Positions 20,720-31,600 of a stretch of DNA of 64,000 nucleotides are shown one piece after another. The notes beneath the pieces were generated by a model. The model was not told the DNA's origin and searched no databases. It saw only the letters and a list, made by a program, of their open reading frames with translations. The stretch is taken from NCBI GenBank assembly GCA_007844125.1, contig CM017564.1, positions 14,997,714-15,061,713 on the forward strand. Reading direction: 5' to 3'. Each line of letters begins with the position of its first letter. The stretch's first letter is position 1. This DNA is from Sinonovacula constricta (taxonomy: Eukaryota > Mollusca > Bivalvia > Cardiida > Solecurtidae). The translations under genes and the position numbers were made by a program.

Positions 20720-21450
20720 TACCTCAATATGGTGCTCCACCTGGTCACTTTTTGCCCTTTCTTCAGCAAATCTTTCCACAATGTAACAACGCAAAATGTT
20801 ATAACTTTATTAGATATCCTGATGTTATTACACCAGGTTATAACAGAGTTAAAGACAAACAATACAGCAAAACCTGTCAGAGGACCAAGGTGGAGCACCT
20901 TTTGTCGGTGACAATTTTGTCTGATAAAAATTATTGTCTCTACACCGGAAAGAAGACTTTGCTACCTCGGACACTTATTTCAGAACTAGTTATCATAATC
21001 ACACGCTAAATGTGACACCACATGGTCTGAAGTCAAGTATCACAATGACCCCAACAATGTTCGCACTTTTCTAGGCTCACATAAGAATTGAATGTGTGAT
21101 TTTAACACTTCCTACATAGCTTTTAGCATTGACTCGTGATAAGAAAATAGTGTATTTTACAATAAGTACATTAACCATTGGTTTTGCTTTCTTTTAAAGT
21201 TTAAATTTGAAAAATTGGCTCCAGAAATTCAAGGTCTACAACAATTTAAACCTATACAATTTGTTTTACCGCAGACTTGAGAAACAAAGCATTTATACCG
21301 CATTGTCTCTAGATATATTTTAATAATAAACGTAAAAATGACAGACATCTCTGATAGTCAAGTAAACAGCCTTGTGTTATAAAAAGCTGAAAATTAAATG
21401 AAAGGCTTATGCTGGTGTTGAAGTTATAATTATGATATATTTGTATCATT

Positions 21451-21494
<44 letters not shown>

Positions 21495-22192
21495 TGACAG
21501 TATTAAGATTTTCATAATACTCTAAAGACAATATTGATGACAATAACCGATTACTTTATAATTGGGGCATATTCTAGAAGAACTACATGTGGTTATATTA
21601 AATAAAGATTACTGTATATGTAGATAATCAAAGTGCTTATAGTCCTGAGTGTTCTCTCCAAGCCGGCCTTGGGCCGAATGTGAGTTGATATTATTTGTCG
21701 TAGGGAGAACACCGAGAAGACAAAATGAGTTTATGAAATTATTTTTTTAACATTCAAATGAAACAAGAACTATTATAAAAATGGTGACAGTTCAACCTAC
21801 AGGATAAGCTATAGCCTGATGTTGGTTGGTAGGGAGGCTTATAAACGTCAACTACGTTTGTAAAATCCCCTGTTTTATTATTTTGTACATACAGTGCGTA
21901 AGGATTTATTTCAAGTTAACTTAAGAATAACAGGTATATAATAATATGTGCAAAAACAAATCATGTTCTAGTTAATCAAAGTGTTTAAAGTGCTGCGTGT
22001 GTTGATACTCTATGAAGTGTGTAAAGCAAAATACAAACAATTACAGTCTTACGTTCTACGCTCGAATAAAAGAAGTTTATATGTAAAGAATATGTGTGTT
22101 AAATTATTATAAATGCCACGTTAATACGTTTTATTTCATTTCGATTTCAGAGTTACACACAAAACATAAAGACAATCCATTAATCAGAGTGC
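20720..22192. other. Intergenic sequence with (ATC)n microsatellite
   Basis: A pure (ATC)n run lies at about 21448-21494 (Met-rich peptides read from the minus strand are artefacts). Otherwise AT-rich, nothing recognised. Confidence 0.55.
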
Positions 22193-22423
22193 CTAAAGTG
22201 CTGGGAACGCTGATCCTATCTGAAGACCCGTCTTATGGTTAATGTCCCATGTCAGTATAGAAACAGCGTGACCCTGTAGATTGAAGTTACACCGGGCGTT
22301 GGGATACATCAGGGCACACACGCTGAACACGGCCAGATTGAATTCAGGACTGGTTCCAAGAAAGAACGAGCCGAGAGACTTTGAACCGCCCAGCCACGTG
22401 AACATGGCGCCCTTCATACTCGG
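22193..22423 (-). CDS. Unrecognised gene, terminal exon
   Basis: Minus strand, after the good acceptor CCCCTATTGCAG. It encodes 76 residues and TAG (22193-22195), beginning PSMKGAMFTWLGGSKSLGSF and ending HKTGLQIGSAFPAL. Base composition is distinctly more GC-rich than the surroundings, and third positions look codon-like. The exon starts in phase 0, matching the donor of the exon at 22873-22932. I do not recognise the family. The pattern of alternating hydrophobic residues (FNLAVFSVCALMY, CNFNLQGHAVSILTW) might suggest beta-strands, but this is inference only. Confidence 0.55.
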   Translation of the reverse strand, partial: PSMKGAMFTWLGGSKSLGSFFLGTSPEFNLAVFSVCALMYPNARCNFNLQGHAVSILTWDINHKTGLQIGSAFPAL

Positions 22424-22872
22424 CTGCAATAGGGGAGCGAAATGAAAACCATTATAAAACTCGCTTAAATACCTTAAACTCTAATGAATGATTCATTAGA
22501 GATGTATTCGTACAACCTATATACAATGGCTTATATATGTACATGGCAGTATAATTTGTTCACTGTAAAGTGTACTGAGGTAAATAGGAATATGAGTCCT
22601 TCTTAAATTTCGACTTGGGGCGTTAATTTTACGAAGAAAATTGCAACTTTGCAAAAAAAATCAAAGAGTTTGATTTGTGTTGTTTTTTTCATATTCGGTC
22701 AAGCTGTCGTTATGACGTCATTGAATGAACGTTGTCGTCAAATATTCTTATATATCTGTTCTTTATGAATTCCACCAGACATTAAAGGTTTGCTGCAAAC
22801 GATTTTTGTCAATATGCTGACTTAACTTTTGAAATAGTGTTCCGAACATATCTGAGTAAGTATTCGACTCAC

Positions 22873-22932
22873 CTCGGCTTCCTTCACCATTCCCTGATAG
22901 TTCAGATTGGATGCCCGTTCCTCCAGGTAAAA
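22873..22932 (-). CDS. Unrecognised gene, internal exon
   Basis: A 60-bp exon on the minus strand between acceptor AACTGGGTTTAG and donor GCCGAG/gtgagt. It encodes FYLEERASNLNYQGMVKEAE, probably helical and charged. It is phase 0 at both ends and fits both neighbours. Its splice sites are the strongest evidence that this locus is a real gene. Confidence 0.5.
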
Positions 22933-23098
22933 CTAAACCCAGTTGTGAAATCCCGACACTGACGACCCCCGGTGACAAGTTAAGTTTACATTATATATTT
23001 TTTTAAGTCGATTGGCAAATACGCTTTTCGACAATTAAATCTTGGGTGTTCTGTCTAAAACAGCTCAAACTTAGCAAACATTGCTGTTTTTCCAGCAC

Positions 23099-23174
23099 CT
23101 TGATCATCCTGGCATTATATGCTTCTAGATCGTGTAGTTCCCGGGCATAAGAAATAGCCCGGAAGTAACTGGCG
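23099..23174 (-). CDS. Unrecognised gene, candidate upstream exon
   Basis: Minus strand, 76 bp, acceptor TTAGCCATTATAG and donor ATCAAG/gtgctg. It encodes ASYFRAISYARELHDLEAYN plus ARMIK, preceded by one base of a split codon, and ends in phase 0, compatible with the exon at 22873-22932. The donor is less typical than the others. Earlier exons to the right were not found. A different frame over the same DNA starts MDRKRDLMLDVISWACLLAI and looks signal-peptide-like but closes quickly. Confidence 0.4.
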
Positions 23175-23621
23175 CTATAATGGCTAATAAACAAGCCCAG
23201 GAAATAACATCTAGCATCAGGTCTCGTTTGCGATCCATAGAGGTTATTGTGTTAAATAGTGAAAGGTCGAAATTAAAACATATGGGTTGATTTAAAAAAA
23301 ATATTATATGAACACAGATTTTAATCCTGTGTGTGTAACCCTTGCAAAACCAATTTTTTGAATCCATAGATCAAGGAAACTAGCCCTACTTATAGTATGA
23401 TAGTGTTGTTCTGTAAATGTATATTGAATACACGTACAAACATAGTGTAATCTATATAGCATGAACAACTCCTGTTCTAGTCAAAGACGGAACTTTTTAT
23501 CTATAAAGCATGAAAAGTGCCTTTTCTAGTCCAAGACGGTGTTAAAATGTTAAAGTTTTCCAGCTCATCAGTGGTTATTGTGACTTTTACCCAAAGATCT
23601 CATTTTTTTGTTGTTCATAAA

Positions 23622-23850
23622 CCCATTAGGACAATATGCTGTATTAGAAGATGAATATTATTTTCTGCTTGAATGTTCAGTTTATCACACTTTAAGAAAG
23701 CAATATATCAAACAATTCTATTACAAACACCCCTTATTGGTGAAGTTTTACTGAAATACAACAATCGGAAACAACATAGTAAAAATCATAACTGGCTACG
23801 AATACAAAGCCGATGAATTAAGAAAAAACTATATAACATTTGTTTCATAA
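23622..23850 (+). pseudogene. Non-LTR retrotransposon 3' fragment (C-terminal domain)
   Basis: The plus-strand frame reads LEDEYYFLLECSVYHTLRKQ, then YIKQFYYKHPLLVKFY, a stop, and in the same frame TGYEYKADELRK. This matches the tail of LINE ORF2 proteins in invertebrates, which typically have a Cys-x2-Cys ... (E)DEYHFLL-C ... YI--YY motif near the end. The usual His of DEYHF is Tyr here and a stop interrupts it, so it is dead. No 3' tail or 5' part is seen. Confidence 0.65.
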
Positions 23851-24103
23851 CTACAGGTTTCGTTTTTACATCTCCTCTCTAAAATACTTAGATAACATTA
23901 ATGTGCCTACATGAAATAAAAATCTGTGTTTCTTTCTATTTCGTCAAACTGTCAGAATATTTAGAATCTGATAAAAAAAATAACCAACTTTTAAACAAAA
24001 TGATTATACCACAAGCAATGAAAAGGATACGTTCTTTTAGACTAAAAAGAAATCCATTCAATATGCTATTTACATTTTTGCATAAGTCTGTCATTAAAAC
24101 ATA

Positions 24104-25272
24104 TTTTATTATGTTTAACTACAATCAAGGTGATTGTATTATGTTAAACTACAAGCAATATGATTTCATTATGTTAAACTACAAGCAACATGATTTCATT
24201 ATGTTAAACTATAAGCAATATGATTTCATTATGTTAAACTACAAGCAATATGATGTTATTATGTTAAACTACAAGCAATATGATTTCATTATGTTAAACT
24301 ACAAGCAATATGATATCATTATGTTAAACTACAAGCAATATGATTTCATTATCTTAAACTACAAGTAATATGATATCATTATCTTAAACTATAAGCAATA
24401 TGATTTCATTATGTTAAACTATAAGCAATATGATTTCATTATCTTAAACTACAAGTAATATTATATCATTATCTTAAACTATAAGCAATATGATTTCATT
24501 ATGTTAAACTACAAGCAATATGATACCATTATGTTAAACTATAAGCAATATGAGTTCATTATCTTAAACTACAAGCAATATGATTTCATTATGTTAAACT
24601 ACAAGCAATATGATTTCATTATCTTAAACTATAAGTAATATGATTTCTTTATGTTAAACTATAAGTAATATGATATCATTATGTTAAACTATAAGCAACA
24701 TGATTTCATTATGTTAAACTATAAGCAACCTAATTTCATAAAGTTAACCTGCAAGCAATATGATTTCATTATGTTAAACTACAAGCAACATGATTTCATT
24801 ATGTTAAACTACAAGCAACATGATTTCATTATGTTAAACTATAAGCAACATAATTTCATAATGTTAACCTACAAGCAATATGATATCATTATGTTAAACT
24901 ACAAGCAATATGATTTCATTATGTTAAACTATAAGCAATATGATTCCATTATGCTAAACTACAAGCAATATGATATTGCTATTTTCAACTAGAAGCAATA
25001 TGATATCATTATGTTAAACTACAAACAACATGATATCATTATGTTAAACTATAAGCAACATAATTTCATAATGTTAACCTGCAAGCAATATGACATCATT
25101 ATGTTAAACTACAAGCAACATGATATCATTATGTTAAACTACAAGCAATATTAATTTCTTATGTTAAACTACAAGCAATATTAATTTCTTATGTTAAACT
25201 ACAAGCAATATGATTGTATTATGCTAAACTATAAGCAACATAATTTGCTATGTTCAACTACAAGCAATATGA
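24104..25272. repeat. 30-bp minisatellite, about 39 copies
   Basis: The unit is TGATTTCATTATGTTAAACT plus ACAAGCAATA. The period of exactly 30 bp gives a repeated decapeptide frame (MLNYKQYDFI) on the plus strand, broken by stops at several places (for example where CAAGCAA becomes CAAGTAA). I read the long frames at 23901-24368 and 24681-24992 as period artefacts, not genes. Variants include ATGATATCATT and TTAATTTCTT units. Confidence 0.96.
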
Positions 25273-25552
25273 TACCTACCTAGACATCCCTCCCTACCTA
25301 CCTACCTAGATCTGTAGTCCGTCCGTCAAATCGTATATCTATCCATGTATCAGTCCGTCCATCCATCTTTTCTTCCATCCATCCGTTCGTCCATCCATCC
25401 GTCCGTCCAATCGTATATCTATCCATGTATCAGTCCATCCATCCATCCATTCTTACATCCATCCATCCGTTCGTCCATCCATCCGTCCTTCCGCCCGTCC
25501 ATGCTTCCATCAATCAATCCATCCATCCATCCATTCATCCATCTATCTACGT
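25273..25552. repeat. (CCAT/CCGT)n tetranucleotide block
   Basis: Imperfect CCAT, CCGT and CTAC repeats directly follow the 30-bp array. A segment containing AATCGTATATCTATCCATGT and ATCAGTCC is duplicated at about 25328 and 25408. Confidence 0.9.
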
Positions 25553-25599
25553 GGTAATGTCTCATGCCATTTTTCTACGTGTTTCATAGTTGTTGAAAA

Positions 25600-26075
25600 G
25601 ATCGCTTATACGACTGCACATGTTGATGTCCAATGACCATCGAACACTGACACTGCCTAAGTTGTTGTTTATGGACATTCGAAACTTACTTGCTGGTGGG
25701 TTTATCAAACTGCATATTTTGATGTTTATTAAACATCGGACCTGACTTGTTCATTGGCTTATCAGACTGCACTTTTTTAATGTTTATTAAACATCGGACC
25801 TTACGTGTTCATGGGCTAATCAGACTGCATGCGTTGATGTTCATTAAGCATCGAACCTTACGTGTTAATGAGCTTATCAGACTGCACTTTTAATGTTTAC
25901 TAAACATCGGACCTTACGTGTTCATGAGCTTATCAGACTGCAGGTGTTTATGTTTATTAAACGTCGGACCTTACATGTTAATGGGATTATCATACTGCAG
26001 GTGTTTATGTTTATGTTTATTAAACGTCGGACATTATGCTTTGGTGGGTTTATCAGCCTTCATATGTTAACTACT
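25600..26075. repeat. About 57-bp tandem repeat, roughly eight copies
   Basis: The unit contains GGACCTTACGTGTTCATG, GCTTATCAGACTGCA and ATGTTTATTAAACATC. Copies are well matched at 25740-25990 and decayed at both ends. Scattered relics (ATCAGACTT, GGACCTTACGTG) continue to about 26480, so the ancestral array was longer. Confidence 0.88.
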
Positions 26076-26480
26076 GTGTGGCCATCGGGAGTATCGTTCC
26101 TCGTATAAGTTTACGTTTTGTAGTTTGTTTCATCTTCATTTTAAATAAATTGGAATAAAATAATATATATAGACACTGGTCGGATCAGACTTAATTACTT
26201 GTTTGTGGCAGAATATAAATATTTATAAGGAGGTGTGGTCATCAGACTTGCATATTTATATCAGCAAATCGCACGTACTTATACTAACGCAAACTTAATG
26301 CGAAATCGTCATGAACACGTAATGATAAAAAGGATCTAGTAAATAGATGTAAGGAAGTGTTGTTATCGGAATTATCAGACCTTACGTATTTTATTAGACC
26401 GAGCGTAAGTATTCATATGGAGGGGTGTCATCACGCCATCGGACCTTACGTGTTTATATATATCAGACCGCACTAGTTTA

Positions 26481-27914
26481 TTTGAAGCTTCTACCAAAAT
26501 ATCGTACAGTGTCACCGGAAGTAGCAAGGTTGCAAACAATCTGCTGTGTTTTGGATTATATTCTTGCCAGAAATGTCGGATTTAGAATGATTTCATGGTA
26601 GTAATTGTTTGTTAGTTATATATTTCGTTCGGGTCATTAAGCCCCACAGTTGTGGGTTCATTTGCTCCCTTTTATTGTGTATAAAAGGCTTAAAATCAAA
26701 ACCCAAATTGCTATGTTCGCAATCTTTTCATCTACAACTAACAAATACACTACTGAGGAAAGTTTGGCTTTGCTTTATGGTATATATTTACCGGTATATG
26801 TGACAGGCAATGTTCGACAATGTGGGCAACCTAATGCCGCCGCTGGGAGAGGTAGGTTGGGAGTTGTGCCATGGACCAGAGTCTGTTGGGAATTGTGAAG
26901 AATGGATTTCTGTGCGAGTATGTTTGGGTTTTCCAGTCTATGCGATAGAAACTCTACCAACTTCCATCTGCCCTTACTTACAAACTGCATGGAGAGGCAA
27001 TGTGGCGGGCCAAGTAGCCCAGCATGTTGCTAAAAGGGCTTTAATTTAAAAAAAGGCAGTTAACATTTAAATGAAAACAAGTATACTACATGGGTATGGG
27101 GTAAAATTGGCACCTTAATAATACAATTAATATAAAATTATGCATAGACTATGATAAGAGGTTGTACGGAGACAAGTCCTCCTGATTTTGCCCCCGACCA
27201 AAGCTCAAGCCTTTTGGGCCACGGCCAGGGGCAGAACCGGACGAACCGTGCTAGATCATAACTGAATGCATGTATCTGTGATGAACTTATTCTCTTTCAT
27301 TAACTAATATTCACATATTACATAATAACCCAGGGACACCTCTAAATTTAGTATATTTGATATGCAAAAAAGATATTCCTTAGTTATATTTTATTATTAA
27401 TATCGAAGCATTAATATATTTATGTATATAAAGATACGCTGATTCTATTTCCTATGGTATGTAGATGGTTTAGTCTGATTGTACTTTTATTTTTGATGAA
27501 AAGATTACTTTGAGTTTATCCATTGTTATTGTTTTAATCACAATCACGTATACTTTTGATGTTTTGATCATTTTTGTATCTTAAAAATGTTAATGCTAGT
27601 ATACACAATGGATATTGCAGTCGACTGGTAAAGTGAGCGTTGGTCCATGCAGGTGCAGTTCCTAGGAGAATTATCAGTTCGATTCTGATGTGGACCTGTC
27701 CACTTGCACGTCTGTTGACTACAGTTATTGTTTTATAAATTAGAGTCCTTCTCTCTAGGGCGCCCATCTGTTCCAATCTGATTAGATGTTACAATTGTTA
27801 AATCATGCCGAGCATGTCACAGTTTTAGTATAGTCAGAAAGTGCTTGAAATACAGGATTTTGTATTATTTATGCGGGACAAGTTAATTTTGTAGATTTAC
27901 TGGAAGACTGTTCT
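26481..27914. other. Intergenic sequence with an unassigned GC-richer patch
   Basis: The segment 26800-27050 is less AT-rich and open in several frames (plus 26810-27049, minus 26775-26990). No domain is recognised in any of them and no splice sites decide between them. It may be an old transposon fragment. The rest is AT-rich with nothing recognised. Confidence 0.4.
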
Positions 27915-28625
27915 TAAAACGTCTTCTTAAGTAATTGCTTCTCCCAAATGAACTCGGTACTTCAGCAGAAAATGTGACTCATCATTGAAAGTATTACAGG
28001 TAGTACAGGTAAGATTTAAGTTTGGTATATATTGTCCTGTACTACCAGGTAGTAAAGTTTTTGTTGTACTCAGCCTAGTGATACATTTGTCTGGTTTTAA
28101 GTTATCCAAATACATAAAGTGTAGATCAAGGGTGGGTAAGGGTCTACCATTATTAAGTATTGTATTTTCTGTTTATGTTTTCTTGCCCCATTTCTGTAAA
28201 ATATGTTTTGCTGATAGAATATATTTTATATGGGGATAGACCGAGATGTTGAGTCACATCTGATAGATTGAGGCATATTTTAATGTTATTTAAGAGATCG
28301 GGTCTAGATCTGCTATTGTAAACTTAATTGATATAAGTAAAGCCAAAGCGTAAGAATAACAGATTTGTTTGTGTTTTGTCTTAGTTTCCAGCATAAAGTT
28401 TGCATTATGATGTTTAATTCTACATGAAAGCTTGAAATCTTATCAGTAATTCTATCAATAAGCTTAAAATCTTTACTAGGGATGACAAAGGCAGAGGCCA
28501 CAATGCCTGTGAGTGGATCTTTGCTTCCATCTATGTTAACCAGTCTGAATAGTTTGTTTGATAATAGTATCTTTCCCAGTGGCAGAATTCATCCTTGTTG
28601 GGATAATTTGTTTTAATTCCGAAAG
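27915..28625 (-). pseudogene. Non-LTR retrotransposon remnant: RNase H and C-terminal zinc motif
   Basis: Minus strand. The upstream part reads IDGSKDPLTGIVASAFVIPS with the DGS start typical of RNase H type I domains in LINE ORF2, and SSFHVELNIIMQ carries the next acidic position. Downstream, after frame breaks, YLDNLKPDKCITRLSTTKT leads into LTCTTCNTFNDESHFLLKYR, the C-x2-C ... H-x4-C motif of the same proteins, with its last Cys changed to Tyr. The frame is shifted and interrupted between the two parts, so the copy is inactive. The reverse transcriptase domain is missing, and the 31-bp satellite begins immediately beyond its 5' edge. Confidence 0.75.
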
Positions 28626-28663
28626 AGAGAAGGTATTATTTAAAATAATAATTAAAATGTAGT

Positions 28664-31600
28664 TGTTTACCCTATACACTGTCGCCATGGAGTTATTTTG
28701 TCCTAAACATTACTGCCATTGTTTTATTATGTCCAATACATTATTGCCATTATGTTATTGTGTTCCATACAATGCTGCCATGGCTTTATTATGCCCGATA
28801 CATTGCTGCCATGGAGTTATTATGACGAACACATTCATGCGATTGTGTTATGATGCCCTAAACATTATTGCCATGGAGTTATTCTGCTCTATATAGTGCT
28901 GCCATGGAGTGTTTTTTTGTCATAGACATTGCTGCCATGACGGTTTATGATGTATATATTACTGACATGACGTTATTATGCCCAATACATTGATGTCATG
29001 CTATTATTATGCCCTATACATTATTGCTATGACATTATTATGTCCTATACATTGGTGCCATGATGTTATTATGTCCTATACATTGCTACAATGGCGTTAT
29101 CATGCCATATACATTACTGCCATAACGTTATTATGCCACATACATTGCTGCTATGACGTTATTAAACCCTGTACATTGCTGTCAAGACGTTATTATGTCC
29201 AATACATTAATGCCATGACATTATTATGTCCCATACATTGTTGTCATGACGTTAATATGTCCTAAACATTGCTGCTATGACTTTATCATGCCCTATACAT
29301 TGCTGTCATGACGTTATTATACCCTGTACATTGCTATCAAGACGTTATTATGTCCAATATATTAATGCCATGACATTATTATGCCCTATACATTATTGCT
29401 ATGGCATTACATTGCTGTCATGACGTTGTAATGTCCTGTACATTGCCGTAATGACGTTGTCATGTTCTGTACATTGCTGTCATGAGGTTATTATGTCCCA
29501 TACATTGCTGTCATGATGTTATTATGTCCTATACATTGCTGCCATGATGTTATTATGTCCTTTACATTGCTGCCATTATGTTATTATAACCTATACATTG
29601 ATGCCATGACGTTATTATGTCCTATACATTGCTGTCATGACGTTATTATGTCCTATACATGGCTGTCATGACGTTATTATGTCCTATACATTGCTGCCAT
29701 GATGTTATTATGTCCTATACATTGCTGCCATGATGTTATTATGTCCTATACATTGCTGCCATGATGTTATTATAACCTATACATTGATGCCATGACGTTA
29801 TTATGTCCTATACATTGCTGTCATGACAGTATTGTGTCCTATACATTGCTGCCATGACGTTATTATGTCCTATACATGGCTGTCATGACATTATTATGTC
29901 CTATACATTGATGCCATGATGTTATTATGTCCTATACATTGATGTCATGACGTTATTATGTCCTATACATTGCTGTCATGACGTTATTATGTCCTATACA
30001 TTGCTGCCATGACGTTATTATGTCCTATACATGGATGTCATGACGTTATTATGTCCTATACATTGATGCCATGATGTTATTATGTCCTATACATTGATGT
30101 CATGACGTTATTATGTCCTATACATTGCTGTCATGACAGTATTATGTCCTATACATGGCTGTAATGACGTTATTATGTCCTGTACATTGCTGTCATGACG
30201 TTATCATGTCCTATACATTGATGTCATGAGGTTATTATGTCCTGTACATTGCTGTCATGACGTTATCACATCCTATACATTGCTGCCATGATGTTATTAT
30301 GTCCTCTACATTGCTGTCATGACGTTATCATGTCCTATACATTGCTGCCATGATGTAATTATGTCCTGTACATTGCTGTCATGACGTTATCATGTCCTAT
30401 ACATTGCTGCCATGATGTTATTATGTCCTGTACATTGCTGTCATGACGTTATCATGTCCTATACATTGCTGCCATGATGTTATTTTGTCCCATATATTGA
30501 TGTCATGATGTTATTATGTCCCATACATTGATGTCATGATGTTATTATGTCCCATACATTGATGCCATGATGTTATTATGTCTCATACCTTGATGCCATG
30601 ATGATATTATGTCCCATACATTGATGCCATTATGTTATTATGTCCCATACATTGATGCCATGATGCTATTATGTCCCATAAATTGATGCCATGATGTTAT
30701 TATGCCCCATACATTGATGTCATGACGTTATCATGTCCTATACATTGCTGCCATGATGTTATTATGTCCTATACATTGATGTCATGACGTTATTATGTCC
30801 TATACATTGCTGCCATGACGTTATTATGTCCTATACATTGATGCCATGATGTTATTATGTCTCATACATTGATGCCATGACGTTATTATGTCCCATACAT
30901 TGATGCCATGACGTTATCATGTCCTATACATTGATGCCATGACGTTATTATGTCCTATACATTGATGCCATGACGTTATTATGTCCTATACATTGATGCC
31001 ATGACGTTATTATGTCCCATACATTGATGCCATGACATTATTATGTCCTATACATTGATGCCATGACGTTATTATGTCCTATACATTGATGCCATGACGT
31101 TATCATGTCCTATACATTGCTGCCATGATGTTATTATGTCCTATACATTGATGTCATGACGTTATTATGTCCTATACATTGATGCCATGACGTTATTATG
31201 TCCTATACATTGATGCCATGATGTTATTATGTCTCATACATTGATGCCATGATGTTATTATGTCCCATACATTGATGCCATGACGTTATTATGTCCTATA
31301 CATTGATGCCATGACGTTATTATGTCCTATACATTGATGCCATGACGTTATCATGTCCTATACATTGCTGCCATGACGTTATTATGTCCTATACATTGAT
31401 GCCATGACGTTATTATGTCCTATACATTGATGCCATGACGTTATTATGTCCCATACATTGATGCCATGACGTTATTATGTCCTATACATTGATGCCATGA
31501 TGTTATTATGTCTCATACATTGATGCCATGACGTTATTATGTCCCATACATTGATGCCATGACGTTATCATGTCCTATACATTGATGCCATGACGTTATT

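Noticed and set aside
21309..21515. Met-rich minus-strand frame
   Set aside because: It is an (ATC)n microsatellite read on the opposite strand.
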